Notes: generated by a model from the sequence alone, not told the origin. Shown: positions 1 through 9,562, counted from the stretch's first letter. The stretch is DNA of 64,000 nt from Odoribacter sp. (GCA_023663145.1 JAMPHZ010000005.1:1-64000), one strand, 5' to 3'. A program made the numbers and translations.

Positions 1-10
1 CCTATCCACA

Positions 11-50
11 AGCCCCCGACATCACACCGATGCCGGGGGCTTTGTTTTTT
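11..50 (+). terminator. Rho-independent terminator of an upstream gene
   Basis: An 8-bp GC-rich stem (11-18 with 34-41) is followed directly by a T-rich run (41-50). It presumably ends a plus-strand gene lying left of the window, since no gene in the window precedes it. Confidence 0.85.
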
Positions 51-395
51 GTATCCTTGTCTATCTCATATTAGTCCAACTTGAATTGCATACAGAATAA
101 CCAACGTCATGCTAATATCATTTTGCTCGTTCAATTACTATGCGCCACTTTCGTTCTGTTGATGATTTATGTAGTCAAAATTTTAGGTATGGCTTTGGGG
201 ATTATTGTGAGTAATATATCATCGTTTCATGATCCCATGTTAGAAATATTTTATGTGATGGATAATTTTATGCACCGAGTTTTGTGATAGGTAATTATTT
301 ATGTTGCGATTAGTAAAAATTAACTAATTATTTTTGAGATACCTTACCGTTATGAGTAAATTTGCAAAATATAAATTATGTTAATACCCCCAACC
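51..395. other. Intergenic region before the first gene
   Basis: Apart from the promoter at 333-364 I see no supported gene here. A 68-codon open frame at 81-287 starts at TTG, has no promoter or other start signal and looks like chance. Confidence 0.5.
333..364 (+). promoter_or_regulatory. Bacteroidota-type promoter for the secreted protein at 396
   Basis: TTTG at 333-336, a 20-base spacer and a perfect TAnnTTTG (TAAATTTG, 357-364). Transcription should begin near 371, which argues for the ATG at 396 rather than 378. Confidence 0.65.
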
Positions 396-2036
396 ATGAA
401 ATTTCATTCGTTCCGGTTTATTATTCTTTCGATATTATCGTTGTTGTCTTTAGTTGCTGCTGCTGATGAGAAAGTTTGCAACGTTGAATTCAAGTGGCAT
501 GATTATTCGATAGAATATAATGAGTTTACTTATGATTCGTTTCTGAATTGTCTGAGTTCAGGTAGTCAGTATATAGATGACGCAGAAGTTGAAAATGCGA
601 GATTCGATGCCGGAGGCCTCAAACTTGGATATCGCCGATACAATAACTCGCCTGCAAGTCTTAAAATTGCATTGGCACCGCCATATCAAGGGTATGTTAC
701 AAAAATATCATTAACATGTCGTGCTTATGATAAGCCTATAAGCCTAACTGTGAATGGAGTTACTAAAGAGATTGTAAAAGGAGTGTCTGATACAAAGGGT
801 GATGTATATGATTTTGAAGTAAATGAGGAAACATCAGAGATCTTGGTTGAAATGGTAAGTCATTCTTCAAGTGAATACTTGTTTCTTACCAAGATTTCAT
901 ATACTATCGCAAGTGCTGCTTCTGAACCGTTGCTTACCTATGGTTCAGAATATGACATGCCAGGAGGTGAATATGACATAGACCGTTATCAGGTTATCAC
1001 ACTCAACAGCAGTGATGCCACCGCATTGGAAGTGTCAATAGATGGATCGTCTACTTTTACTATGCCGGTCAAATCGTTGAATCTTTGTCCAGGCAAGGAT
1101 GTCATATATACAGTCACTGCAGTAAACGATATCGGACGATCAAAAGCCACGACTTTCAAATTTAATATATCAGATGATGGGTCTTCTGTCAGCGTATATG
1201 ATAAGTATAAAGATTGCAAGGTAGAAATGAATCGATTAGGCGTAATGGCCGGCGGTAGACCTTGCACGGCATTAACTCTTGACCTGAGATTTACACCTCC
1301 CGCTGATGCGGAGGCCAATCATTATTATCTTTATGTAGGAGGTGTCCGTCAAGCCGAACTCGAAAGAGACGGAGATGATTTTATGATAATGACTCCAATT
1401 TTGCCGGCTCCGTCAACAGAAGTTGCTGTAATGTCGAGATATGCAGGTGAAGTAACTATATTCAATATCATTGATTCACCTTGGAACGATATTGAGAGCC
1501 AGTTGGTTGAGGCTGCAGACTGTGAGCTGCTATATAATGCGTCGAATAGGATTATTGAGGCACGTATACCACTTAATATTGATTTCCCATGTGATTTTGA
1601 GATAGAAAACTCTACACATGAATCCGGTCATATATATTGTGATGAGGCCGATAAAGCATATTATGCTATTGATGAATATATAACAGATGTTGATACAGAT
1701 ACTGAAGGCAACCCAATCATAGCAGGCATTCCATTACCTGCTATAGAAGTTAAGATCACGCCAATCTTCCGTATTGGTTATTATGATGGGACTCAATCGG
1801 CTTTACGTAGTTCACAAACAGTTTTATCCGGGACACTGCGGGGCACTCAAAATCTGATACAAGTACAACCGGTTGAATCGCAACTCTCTTTGGTACAATC
1901 AATATTATCAGACTTTACAATATCTGAACCTGAATATTTTACTCCTGCAGGTATAAAAGTAGTGGATCCAACCGTACATCCCGGTGTTTATATAAAGCGT
2001 CAAGGTGTCAATGTGACCAAGATAGTTGTAAACTGA
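396..2036 (+). CDS. Secreted protein of unknown function with type IX-like C-terminal signature
   Basis: The reading frame is open from an ATG at 378, but a promoter -7 element ends at 364, so the ATG at 396 (546 aa) is preferred; it gives a clean signal peptide (MKFH, then a Leu/Ile/Ser-rich hydrophobic stretch ending VAAADE). The mature part is acidic and beta-strand-like in composition, without a domain I recognise. The last ~28 residues (GIKV..P..PGVYIKRQG..VTKIVV) resemble the short C-terminal sorting or anchoring ends of many Bacteroidota exported proteins. It is alone, between a terminator and the convergent lon gene, sharing the bidirectional terminator at 2101-2140. Export is well supported; function is unknown. 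Confidence 0.8.
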   Translation: MKFHSFRFIILSILSLLSLVAAADEKVCNVEFKWHDYSIEYNEFTYDSFLNCLSSGSQYIDDAEVENARFDAGGLKLGYRRYNNSPASLKIALAPPYQGYVTKISLTCRAYDKPISLTVNGVTKEIVKGVSDTKGDVYDFEVNEETSEILVEMVSHSSSEYLFLTKISYTIASAASEPLLTYGSEYDMPGGEYDIDRYQVITLNSSDATALEVSIDGSSTFTMPVKSLNLCPGKDVIYTVTAVNDIGRSKATTFKFNISDDGSSVSVYDKYKDCKVEMNRLGVMAGGRPCTALTLDLRFTPPADAEANHYYLYVGGVRQAELERDGDDFMIMTPILPAPSTEVAVMSRYAGEVTIFNIIDSPWNDIESQLVEAADCELLYNASNRIIEARIPLNIDFPCDFEIENSTHESGHIYCDEADKAYYAIDEYITDVDTDTEGNPIIAGIPLPAIEVKITPIFRIGYYDGTQSALRSSQTVLSGTLRGTQNLIQVQPVESQLSLVQSILSDFTISEPEYFTPAGIKVVDPTVHPGVYIKRQGVNVTKIVVN

Positions 2037-2100
2037 TTAATCATGGTTACACGCTGAATCAAGGTACAATTATTTTGTTTCTTTCAAAGATATAATAAAA

Positions 2101-2140
2101 AACTGAGCCGTATAAACAGGACTATACGGCTCAGTTTTTT
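2101..2140. terminator. Bidirectional terminator between the secreted-protein gene and lon
   Basis: A perfect 14-bp stem (2101-2114 with 2123-2136) and 8-base loop, with A-rich sequence before it and a T-run after it, so it can end transcription from both convergent genes. Confidence 0.85.
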
Positions 2141-2156
2141 ATTTGCTGTTTTAGTT

Positions 2157-4574
2157 TTATGTTGCAGGTAGCAATGCGTTGTCAATTACATCGTTAACTG
2201 TTTTTACATAGCAAAAATTCAGACCATGGCGATAATCTGATGCTATGTCCTCAATATCGCGGCGGTTTTCTTCGCTAAGTATTATGGTTGTGATTCCGGC
2301 ACGTTTAGCAGCAAGGATTTTTTCTTTAATACCTCCTACAGGCAACACTTTTCCGCGCAATGTGATTTCCCCGGTCATCGCTATGCGTTCAGCTATCCGT
2401 CGGCCTGTAAAAACTGAGGCAATGGCTGTGGCTATAGTGATACCGGCTGATGGACCGTCTTTAGGTATTGCGCCTTCAGGAAAATGTATATGCAGATTGT
2501 TTTGCTCAAACATAGCAGGATTGATGCCAAGACGTTCTGAGTTTGATTTGACCCATTGCAGTGCTATGGTTGCAGATTCTTTCATAACGTCTCCAAGATT
2601 GCCTGTAATTGACAGACGATCACCTTTCCCGGGTGATAGGGAGGCTTCGGCGAGGAGTATTTCTCCGCCAATCTGAGTCCACGCCAATCCTGTGACGACG
2701 CCCGGGAATTCATTACCTTCATATCGGTCTTTGTTGTAAAGAGGTAGTCCAAGCAGAGACTGAAGATCTTTCGGTGACATATCGGTTGGAAATTCTTCTC
2801 CGCTCAGCTTGGCCAATATAGCTTTACGTATTAGTGACGATAATTGCTTTTCAAGTTGGCGTACACCACTTTCAGCTGTGTAGTTCTCTATAAGTGCAGT
2901 CAGGGTGTCATCACTGAGGTTAATATTAAGAGTGCCGGACACACCATTGGATTCAAGAACCTTAGGTATGAGATGTCTACGTGCTATTTCAATTTTTTCC
3001 TCAATCAGATATCCGCTAAGATTTATGATCTCCATGCGGTCGAGCAGGGGGGGAGCTACAGTTGACAGTGTATTGGCTGTGGCTATGAAAAATACGTTAG
3101 ACAGATTATAGTCAACGTCAATATAATTGTCGTGAAATGTGGCGTTTTGTTCCGGATCAAGCACCTCAAGGAGCGCCGATGCGGGATCTCCTTTGTAGTC
3201 TGCGCCTATTTTGTCTATTTCGTCAAGAAGGAGTACCGGGTTTATAGTCGCGGCGTTCTTCATCGCTTTGACAATACGGCCTGGCATGGCACCTATATAT
3301 GTGCGTCGGTGTCCGCGAATCTCGGCTTCATCATGCAGTCCTCCGAGAGAAACCCGTTCATAGTTACGCTTCATAGCCTTGGCTATGGATCTTCCAAGAG
3401 ATGTCTTTCCTACGCCGGGAGGGCCAACGAGGCACAGGATGGGAGCTTTAGCCTTGGGATTGTTCAGCACTACAGCTATTTGTTCAAGTATACGTTGTTT
3501 TACCTTTTCAAGTCCATAATGCTCTGCTTCGAGCACTGCACGCGCATCTTTGATATTAGCTTTTCCCTTTGATTTAGCATTCCATGGCAATTCCACAAGG
3601 GTTTCGAGATAAGAATATTGCACTGAATAGTCAGGAGTGGATGGATTAAGACGCCTGAGTTTACCTAATTCTTTATTGAATAGGTCCTTGACTTTATCAG
3701 GAAATCCGGCTTCGGCGGCTCTACGCTCAAGGTTCTCGAAATCTTCGCTTTCATCTACTGAGCCATAGAGTTCATCCTTTATGGTGTCAAGTTGCATCTG
3801 GAGGTAAGCTGACCGTTGATTATCTTTCATGCGGTTACCGGCCTTTTCCATTACTTCCTGTGCAATATTGAGTCGCTCGCGGTCTGTCATAAGGAACGCA
3901 AGCAGTTCTATCGCGCGTTTGCCTAAATTCCCTTCTCCAAGTAATTTTATCTTTTGTTCAGCTTCAAGTGGAAAGTTTGTAGCGATGAAGTTTATGCGTG
4001 CGTCAGGTTCTGAGATCCCTTTGATTGCACCGGCAAAACTGGTGTCACCTCCGCTTTGAGTAGTTGATATTTCAGCGGCAAGATGCTCTATGGAACTTAT
4101 GGCAGCATCAAATTCAGCTTTATTGGTTGCCGGGCTGTCTTTTAAAAGCTTTACACGGGCAGACAAGCAATCTTTAATGGGGCACTCTGCACCCTTACCG
4201 AGAATGCGGAATCGTTCTCTTCCATGCACTAATGCTGTAAAAGAGCCATCAGGTAACTCGATTACCTGATATATGTCAGCCAATGTGCCATATTTAAAAA
4301 GGCCTCGGCTTACCGACGGCGAATCTTCATCGGGGTCAATCTGGCACACGATACCGACCGGAATATGCCTTTCCGATGCCTCGCGGGCAAGTTTCAATGA
4401 TGCCTCACGTCCTAATGCGATTGGAATGGTAACCTCAGGGAAAAGCACAAGGTTGCGTGAGGCGAGTATCGGAAGACCATCTGTGAACGGATCTATCCCA
4501 AAATCTCGGGTATTTATTTCAATTCGCCCTATTTGCATGACAGGCGACTGATTATCTGTGTTTTTTGAACTCAT
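2157..4574 (-). CDS. lon: Endopeptidase La (Lon protease)
   Basis: ATP-dependent cytoplasmic protease of misfolded and regulatory proteins. The 805-aa protein has an N-terminal LON substrate-binding domain (about 35-240), a coiled middle region, an AAA+ module with Walker A GPPGVGKT (Lys390) and Walker B VLLLDEID, and a C-terminal S16 protease domain with catalytic Ser709 (in DGPSAG) and Lys750 (in GGIKEK), i.e. the full Ser-Lys dyad. The frame extends upstream to 4634, but the promoter -7 box lies at 4593-4600, so the ATG at 4574 (MSSKNTDNQ) is the likely start, with a leader of roughly a dozen bases. It is monocistronic: promoter just upstream, strong terminator downstream. Confidence 0.97.
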   Translation of the reverse strand: MSSKNTDNQSPVMQIGRIEINTRDFGIDPFTDGLPILASRNLVLFPEVTIPIALGREASLKLAREASERHIPVGIVCQIDPDEDSPSVSRGLFKYGTLADIYQVIELPDGSFTALVHGRERFRILGKGAECPIKDCLSARVKLLKDSPATNKAEFDAAISSIEHLAAEISTTQSGGDTSFAGAIKGISEPDARINFIATNFPLEAEQKIKLLGEGNLGKRAIELLAFLMTDRERLNIAQEVMEKAGNRMKDNQRSAYLQMQLDTIKDELYGSVDESEDFENLERRAAEAGFPDKVKDLFNKELGKLRRLNPSTPDYSVQYSYLETLVELPWNAKSKGKANIKDARAVLEAEHYGLEKVKQRILEQIAVVLNNPKAKAPILCLVGPPGVGKTSLGRSIAKAMKRNYERVSLGGLHDEAEIRGHRRTYIGAMPGRIVKAMKNAATINPVLLLDEIDKIGADYKGDPASALLEVLDPEQNATFHDNYIDVDYNLSNVFFIATANTLSTVAPPLLDRMEIINLSGYLIEEKIEIARRHLIPKVLESNGVSGTLNINLSDDTLTALIENYTAESGVRQLEKQLSSLIRKAILAKLSGEEFPTDMSPKDLQSLLGLPLYNKDRYEGNEFPGVVTGLAWTQIGGEILLAEASLSPGKGDRLSITGNLGDVMKESATIALQWVKSNSERLGINPAMFEQNNLHIHFPEGAIPKDGPSAGITIATAIASVFTGRRIAERIAMTGEITLRGKVLPVGGIKEKILAAKRAGITTIILSEENRRDIEDIASDYRHGLNFCYVKTVNDVIDNALLPAT

Positions 4575-4592
4575 ATGCAAAAAAATCGGGTG

Positions 4593-4622
4593 CAAAGTTA
4601 CGCAATATAGTTGATATGGCAA
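4593..4622 (-). promoter_or_regulatory. lon promoter
   Basis: On the minus strand TTG (4620-4622), a 19-base spacer and TAACTTTG (4593-4600). It sits just upstream of the lon ATG at 4574 and decides the start codon. Confidence 0.7.
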
Positions 4623-4686
4623 AAAGCGTGCCATATCGTGAGTGACATATCATGTCATATCATATCATATATAATTGCCGCTGACA

Positions 4687-6015
4687 TTATTCTATTACCG
4701 GAGTATTATTGCGTCGCACTCCTATAATATTAATGTCGCCTGAAAGATTATACTCTTTATTATCTGACCCTCGAGCTTTAATCACATAAAAATACACACC
4801 GGGACCTACCAGTTTACCTCCATGTCGGCCGTCCCAACCTTGAGAAGGGTGGGTGAGATGAGCTATCTGCTGACCCCATCGGTTCACAATTATACAATCA
4901 AAACTGATTATTGATCTGTAACTTACTTTCCATTCATCATTGACACCTTCTGATGTCCCAGGAGAGAACGCGTTAGGGCACTCGAGGTATGATTCTCCAA
5001 CCGATACAGTATACACATCGCCGATATATTCACATGATGCTTCGGCATTATTGGCAGTAAACCTTACATATAATGTGCCTGCCTCATTGAATGTATAAGA
5101 GAATTCCAATGCGTCATAAGTATATATTACATCCTCAAAATCAGGCATTGATGATATTTCCCAACGCCGATAGATCGCCGCATCTGTCACCGCTGCCGAG
5201 AATGTGATCTCACATGGTGCTGAACCCCCGAGTTCTGCTTCAACCGGTTGTTCGTTAGATGCTTCATGAGGGGTTTGATCTGCTTTGGTACGCGCATCTA
5301 CCGCGCTTGTTGTATATATTGGAGTTGTTTGAGGCTCTGCCAATCCCCATGCAGTAGCGAACCGGTCGGGGTTCAGGGTGAATTGAGTGTCGCATAAAGG
5401 GACAGGGGCGGATATGGTATGGTTAAGTGATTCGAATGAAGTATTTGTCAATTTCTGTGAGAAATTGTTGTCATCTTCATTGTATTCCAAGGTATAATAG
5501 ACAAGTTGTATATCGCGGTCAAGCTCCATTCGACGACCGTTTACCGTATAATATGCTATAGCGTTGGCAGGGGTGTCAACATGCAAGAAAACCCTACTGC
5601 AATCGGAACTCTCAACATATATGCCACTTACATTATATATATGATTGGCATAATTCACGACCCATAAACACGTGCGTGAAGTACCATCAGTGATGATATA
5701 TCCCATGTCATCATTTCCGGCCGGAATGTACCAGTATCCGTCATCTGATTTAATGGGTTTGATATCTTCGGCATATCCTCCGCCGAGTGAGCTGAAGCGT
5801 TGCCATTGCACGGTGTTTTCTGAAGCATCAGGTCGATAGTAAATGTTTTGTCCTGAAGTGTTTTCGGCTATAATAATATATTGTAGTCCGGTTGTGGCCG
5901 GTGGTGTTTCGGTTATTGAACGGGTTGCATCTCCAATCCAAACTTTTGCGGATTGGGCTAATGCTGATGCCGGTAAAATTATTGCTATAATGAGTGGAAT
6001 GTATTGTCGTTTCAT
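4687..6015 (-). CDS. Exported protein with gliding-motility-type (CHU_C) C-terminal domain
   Basis: 442 aa with a signal peptide ([21 protein letters not shown]). The middle is Ig/beta-rich with no recognised enzyme. The C-terminal ~90 residues match the gliding-motility-associated CHU_C / type IX secretion type B sorting domain: [13 protein letters not shown] near its start, then [24 protein letters not shown] and a GDI.I....N end. In this family such a tail directs export across the outer membrane and cell-surface attachment or release. Its ATG overlaps the ruvC stop by four bases (ATGA), so it is translated with ruvC from the unit starting near 7650, an odd pairing of a DNA-repair nuclease with a surface protein. 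Confidence 0.85.
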   Translation of the reverse strand: MKRQYIPLIIAIILPASALAQSAKVWIGDATRSITETPPATTGLQYIIIAENTSGQNIYYRPDASENTVQWQRFSSLGGGYAEDIKPIKSDDGYWYIPAGNDDMGYIITDGTSRTCLWVVNYANHIYNVSGIYVESSDCSRVFLHVDTPANAIAYYTVNGRRMELDRDIQLVYYTLEYNEDDNNFSQKLTNTSFESLNHTISAPVPLCDTQFTLNPDRFATAWGLAEPQTTPIYTTSAVDARTKADQTPHEASNEQPVEAELGGSAPCEITFSAAVTDAAIYRRWEISSMPDFEDVIYTYDALEFSYTFNEAGTLYVRFTANNAEASCEYIGDVYTVSVGESYLECPNAFSPGTSEGVNDEWKVSYRSIISFDCIIVNRWGQQIAHLTHPSQGWDGRHGGKLVGPGVYFYVIKARGSDNKEYNLSGDINIIGVRRNNTPVIE

Positions 6016-6581
6016 AATTTAACTTTATCAGGATTACGAGCTATGAAATCTTTCCATGATGATGCTTTGGCTACAGGAGGTTTCCCTGATTCGTAGAAAT
6101 GGCATAGGGCAGCAGCAAGGGCATCTGTCGCATCGAGTTCAGGTAGCATAGATTCAGACGGTACATTTAGAATACGGCGGATCATTTCGCGGACTTGTTC
6201 CTTTGAGGCTGCCCCGTTACCTGTAATTGCCTGTTTGATTTTTCTGGGCTCATACTCGGTAATTGGCACATCGCGGTTAAGAGCTGCCGCCATAGCCACT
6301 CCCTGCGCACGACCAAGTTTGAGCATGGATTGTACATTTTTACCAAAGAATGGTGCTTCAATTGCCATCTCGTCGGGTAAGTATTGTGTGCAGAGATCAA
6401 GTGTGCGGTCATAAATTCTATGCAGGCGCATGTAGTGTGATTCAAATTTGCTTAGCTTGACAACACCCATAGCAATCATTGACGGTTGTTTGCCATTAAC
6501 TCCTAACACGCCATAGCCCATAATGTTTGTACCTGGGTCTATTCCGATGATTATGCGTTGGAAGTCTTTGATTGGAGTCAT
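6012..6581 (-). CDS. ruvC: Crossover junction endodeoxyribonuclease RuvC
   Basis: Resolves Holliday junctions by symmetrical nicking together with RuvAB in recombination repair. 189 aa with the RNase H-like fold acidic residues in place: Asp15 in IIIGIDPGT, Glu75 in AIEAPFF, Asp150/Asp153 and His161 in [14 protein letters not shown]. The length is normal for the family. The start overlaps the DUF4286 stop by 4 bases and the end overlaps the next gene by 4 bases, so the three are coupled. Confidence 0.97.
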   Translation of the reverse strand: MTPIKDFQRIIIGIDPGTNIMGYGVLGVNGKQPSMIAMGVVKLSKFESHYMRLHRIYDRTLDLCTQYLPDEMAIEAPFFGKNVQSMLKLGRAQGVAMAAALNRDVPITEYEPRKIKQAITGNGAASKEQVREMIRRILNVPSESMLPELDATDALAAALCHFYESGKPPVAKASSWKDFIARNPDKVKL

Positions 6582-6886
6582 TTTATCTTGTCAAGGGTTG
6601 TTGAGAAGAAAACAGCCCTGTTTGGCCATCTGTTAAGAATGTGAGCAAATAACCGACTGCCATGATCTTCATACCAATTATTTATGTCATTTTGTGAATG
6701 TGCACGCAAGTGAAGTGCGTAGTTTACAGCTGGAGTATCATCAGCTCCTGGGAAACTGAAAAGTTCTGGTTCAAAGAAATATTCACCATCATTTGTGGCT
6801 GATGGGATGAATTCTGAATGAAGCCATTGTATGAACTCTTCCTCAATGGCAGGATCGAAACTGAATGTGGTATTGAATAATAACAT
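6578..6886 (-). CDS. DUF4286 family protein
   Basis: Small soluble protein of about 102 aa, matching what I know of DUF4286, a Bacteroidota family of unknown function found beside ruvC. The open frame reaches up to 6985, inside the glycosyltransferase gene, but the family N-terminus ([10 protein letters not shown]) begins at the ATG at 6886, five bases past the glycosyltransferase stop. It ends with an ATGA overlap into ruvC. Conserved context with ruvC could hint at a DNA-repair link, but nothing in the sequence shows it. Confidence 0.8.
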   Translation of the reverse strand: MLLFNTTFSFDPAIEEEFIQWLHSEFIPSATNDGEYFFEPELFSFPGADDTPAVNYALHLRAHSQNDINNWYEDHGSRLFAHILNRWPNRAVFFSTTLDKIK

Positions 6887-6891
6887 GAAGA

Positions 6892-7650
6892 TTAATAAGG
6901 TCTGTTGGTCAATTTGTTGCGTATGAATCTTAATGTAAAGATCATGTGGCGCATTACAGTCGGAAATGTGCCGTAATATGTGCACATGATCTTGAAACGC
7001 TCACGCAAGGAGGCCTTGCGATTGGCTGTCGTGATACCTTCAGAAAGATAATCAATAATGACATTATCAATGAAGATATTGCGCCGCGAATGTTGCAGGC
7101 ATCGCAGACACCATTCATAATCGGCTGAAAACCTATATTTTGTATCGTAAAGAGGCGCAATTCGTTTTAAGACTATGAAAGCTTGATGACATACGAGCAT
7201 TCCACGGGCGAAATCTTTGTATGTGAGCGAAGGAGGTGCCGATAGATGCCGGGGAGCAATAAATGTTCCTGATTCATCGACAAGATTGGTCTGCCCATAT
7301 ACCACGCCCGGGAAATCATTATTTATAATGGTGTCAGCAATTGATTTCAGCGTTTCGTTACTATGGAATTTATCGCCCGCATTCAGATAAATTAAATATT
7401 TGCCGGAAGCTTTGCCATATCCTTTGTTCATGGCGTCATATATGCCTTCATCAGGTTCTGAGAAGACTGATAGACGTGTTGATGTGGTATCCTTTATTAT
7501 ATCAAGTGTAGAGTCTGTGGATGCACCGTCTACGATAATATGTTCATAGTCAGCGAATGACTGAGCGGCCACACTTTTTATGGTACGCTCTACTGTGGTA
7601 GCGGCATTGAATGTAACGGTAATGATGGAGAATAGCGGTTGGCTTGTCAT
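6892..7650 (-). CDS. Family 2 glycosyltransferase
   Basis: 252-aa GT-A fold enzyme: the N-terminus FSIITVTFNAATTVERTI and IIVDGASTDSTLDII are the nucleotide-sugar binding signature of GT2, followed by EPDEGIYDAMNKG and LNAGDKF (metal-binding region), all within the first ~100 residues. No membrane segment is evident, so it likely acts at the cytoplasmic face on polysaccharide or lipid-linked acceptors; the sugar cannot be told from sequence. First gene of the unit that continues with DUF4286 and ruvC; a possible promoter lies at 7818-7825. Confidence 0.9.
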   Translation of the reverse strand: MTSQPLFSIITVTFNAATTVERTIKSVAAQSFADYEHIIVDGASTDSTLDIIKDTTSTRLSVFSEPDEGIYDAMNKGYGKASGKYLIYLNAGDKFHSNETLKSIADTIINNDFPGVVYGQTNLVDESGTFIAPRHLSAPPSLTYKDFARGMLVCHQAFIVLKRIAPLYDTKYRFSADYEWCLRCLQHSRRNIFIDNVIIDYLSEGITTANRKASLRERFKIMCTYYGTFPTVMRHMIFTLRFIRNKLTNRPY

Positions 7651-7976
7651 CTGTTATCGTTGATAGGTGAAGATCAATGTGTAATGTATTATTGTTCCGA
7701 TTTTGATATATTCAGCGCGATAATTTTGATTACTCTATCGCACAACTCCATATAAATACAATTATGGATCCATATGGGTTAATCAGCCGCTCGTTTGATA
7801 GTGGCGGCCTCTTTGTGCAAAGATACGACAATTTATTTGTACGCGCGCGCGCGATAACTTATATTAACAAAAGAGCGTTGCCGTAAGAGGTCGATAAATG
7901 GTTTTGAGAAAGCTTATATTGCTGACATGGTGAACTGTATAGGTGTTAGTAACATTATGTGTCGTATGAAAGTTTA
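7651..7976. other. Intergenic region with promoter-like box and GC alternating tract
   Basis: Upstream of the glycosyltransferase unit. It holds a minus-strand TAnnTTTG box at 7818-7825 and an alternating purine-pyrimidine tract at 7839-7853. I see no gene or RNA. Confidence 0.4.
7818..7825 (-). promoter_or_regulatory. Possible -7 element of the glycosyltransferase-ruvC unit
   Basis: TATCTTTG on the minus strand. It lies about 170 bases before the first gene and lacks a clear TTG upstream, so it would make a long leader; tentative. Confidence 0.35.
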
Positions 7977-8522
7977 TCATTCAGAATCGGAAGGAACGAA
8001 CCGCTCATAGCTATTGTCGCTGTAAAAAACCATGATTGACGATATACGCTTTGCTTCGGTTGTTGTCTGTGTGATATTAGCTAATTGTGGTTGAGAGGCA
8101 ATGTTGAAATATGGATACGCATCATCATACACATCAGAATTGTTGAAACGCATCCCACCGGATGATAATTGCGCGGATCTTGGCAAATCATGAACCTGAT
8201 TATTTTGAGAATCATTGTCGTGAAGTTCTTGCTTTTCAATTAGTTGAGATGCTGTAAAGCCGTCTGACGAGTCGATTTTGTCCTCTGAGAATTGAATATT
8301 TGTGTCAGTTACCATATCTCCCTCGCCAAATAACAACCACAGCACGTTTAGTTCAGGAAAGGCATAGTGGAGCTTAGAAGTGAGATCGTCGCTCAGTCTT
8401 TTATTGCGTCCGTTTAGGAATTGAGAGAGAGTGGGGCGGGGAATACCTGCCTTGTCAGCAAATTGTGAATTGGTCAATCCGGTGTGATCGCGGAAAGCAA
8501 TAAGGCGTTCTACAATATCCAT
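7977..8522 (-). CDS. XRE-family helix-turn-helix regulator
   Basis: 181 aa. Residues ~4-65 form an XRE/Cro-type HTH (LTNSQFADKAGIPRPTLSQFL is the HTH core, then a helix containing LNVLWLLFGEG, typical of Bacteroidota XRE proteins). The rest (about 75-181) is polar, low in hydrophobics and probably a disordered or oligomerisation tail; no peptidase (LexA/CI) or ligand domain is visible. It lies behind an unusually symmetric promoter region (8561-8622) suggesting autoregulation. Monocistronic. Target genes unknown. Confidence 0.88.
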   Translation of the reverse strand: MDIVERLIAFRDHTGLTNSQFADKAGIPRPTLSQFLNGRNKRLSDDLTSKLHYAFPELNVLWLLFGEGDMVTDTNIQFSEDKIDSSDGFTASQLIEKQELHDNDSQNNQVHDLPRSAQLSSGGMRFNNSDVYDDAYPYFNIASQPQLANITQTTTEAKRISSIMVFYSDNSYERFVPSDSE

Positions 8523-8560
8523 GGGTAAAAATGACGAATTATAATGATTTTTTCATGGTG

Positions 8561-8592
8561 CAAATGTAAAAATAATAATTCAAAATACCAAA
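8561..8592 (-). promoter_or_regulatory. Promoter of the XRE regulator
   Basis: On the minus strand TTTG (8589-8592), 20-base spacer, TACATTTG (8561-8568). It is one half of a symmetric element with the plus-strand promoter at 8593-8622. Confidence 0.6.
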
Positions 8593-8622
8593 TTTGCTGT
8601 TTTGAAATAGGATTTACATTTG
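8593..8622 (+). promoter_or_regulatory. Divergent promoter facing the gene-free region
   Basis: TTTG (8593-8596), 18-base spacer, TACATTTG (8615-8622). With the opposite promoter it shares the central palindrome CAAATTTG (8589-8596), and outer arms 8561-8570 and 8613-8622 are perfect inverted repeats. Confidence 0.5.
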
Positions 8623-9058
8623 TGTCAGTTATTGTGTGGATCTGTAAATTTGTAATTGCAAATGCATAGATGTGCGTAGGATGTTTATTTAAAGTAATGA
8701 TTGTATTTACTATGTGTAATATTCAGTTAATCAGTATGATAAATTAGCAGGTATCTAATTAATCGATGTCGATGGGATGGTAGATGGGTTATATTAAGTA
8801 CTACTTTATAAAAGCATCAGATTTACTTGGGTTATAGGTGATTGTATGAGATGTTAAAAATGTTTTAACGCGAATATTCTTGTCTGTAAATAATCGGCAT
8901 CTTGGATTCAATTGTAAATTGTGAGTGTTTCTGCGTTGTTAATTCAGGTCTATTTTAAATGCTTTTATTGATGTGATTGTAAAATTTAAAAATGTAAATT
9001 TTGCAATATTAAACTGTGTGTTGAAAAAACGTAGTGTTTATTTTAAAAACGCAAATAA

Positions 9059-9160
9059 ATGAAACGCCAAAAAATCAATTATCGAAAATTCGCTGACTCA
9101 CGGCCGTTGATTTATAAATATAACAATCTCAGAGAGCAAATGGATATGCTAACTATCTGA
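9059..9160 (+). CDS. Possible micro-protein of 33 residues
   Basis: ATG-initiated frame in otherwise gene-free DNA. The product (begins MKRQKINYRKF, ends QMDMLTI) is basic at the start, contains many charged and aromatic residues and no low-complexity run, unlike translated AT-rich noise. No good TAnnTTTG box immediately precedes it; the nearest perfect plus-strand box is at 8615-8622, over 400 bases upstream. Function unknown; could well be chance. Confidence 0.2.
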   Translation: MKRQKINYRKFADSRPLIYKYNNLREQMDMLTI

Positions 9161-9266
9161 TAAATTTCCTTTAATGCTTAATATTGATATATTTAACTTT
9201 TAGAATTAAATATGTGAAAATTTAGTTAAAGTAGAGTAGAATCAAACAAATTCGAATCGTGCTATT

Positions 9267-9476
9267 TTAATCTTTGGCGTAGCGCGAGCTGTCGCGCCGT
9301 ATATAGAAACGAAGTATTGAGTAAATCATGTCTTCAATCGGTTCAAGGCCATTACATTCCGTACCCAAAAGCATTTCATCGGCTAAAGCTGCTGCTATAT
9401 TGTGCTTTTCGTTATCAGGAAGCGCACGCAGGGTGTTAAGAACGTGAGGAGTGATTACAATTGGATTAGAGTTCAT
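9267..9476 (-). CDS. Small conserved-looking hypothetical protein
   Basis: 69 aa, acidic, helical in appearance (LNTLRALPDNEKHNIAAALADEMLLG), no signal peptide or membrane segment, no recognised domain. Supporting a real gene: an ATG start, a TAACTTTG promoter box at 9555-9562 upstream, and a composition typical of folded proteins. It is divergent from tig. Function unknown. Confidence 0.65.
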   Translation of the reverse strand: MNSNPIVITPHVLNTLRALPDNEKHNIAAALADEMLLGTECNGLEPIEDMIYSILRFYIRRDSSRYAKD

Positions 9477-9554
9477 GGTGTGTTTTGGATTTTCGGGGTA
9501 TGATTCATAATTAATTTAAGTAGCAGATAAACAGTTTGTGTCTGGTTTGCATTG

Positions 9555-9562
9555 CAAAGTTA
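9555..9562 (-). promoter_or_regulatory. -7 element of the 69-aa protein gene
   Basis: TAACTTTG on the minus strand about 80 bases before the start codon; no convincing TTG at the right distance, so only the -7 box is called. Confidence 0.5.

Larger units (their letters stand above)
8523..9266. other. AT-rich region of 744 bases without an established gene
   Basis: Contains the divergent promoters at 8561-8622, perfect inverted repeats at 8853-8869 (7-bp arms, 3-base loop) and 8981-9002 (8-bp arms), and a 33-codon ATG frame at 9059-9160. No tRNA or other structured RNA was recognised and no DnaA-box cluster seen. Confidence 0.4.

Noticed and set aside
81..287. 68-codon frame with a hydrophobic stretch left of the first gene
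   Set aside because: Starts at TTG, has no promoter box, and its composition reflects AT-rich DNA.
3132..3572. 146-codon plus-strand frame inside lon
   Set aside because: Antisense shadow of the conserved Lon AAA+ region; no start signals.
4635..4686. Short catat-type tandem repeats between lon and the CHU_C gene
   Set aside because: Only a few imperfect 5-base units; no known function and no CRISPR-like spacing.
8523..9266. Replication origin in the AT-rich zone
   Set aside because: No cluster of DnaA boxes and no dnaA, gidA or parAB neighbours.
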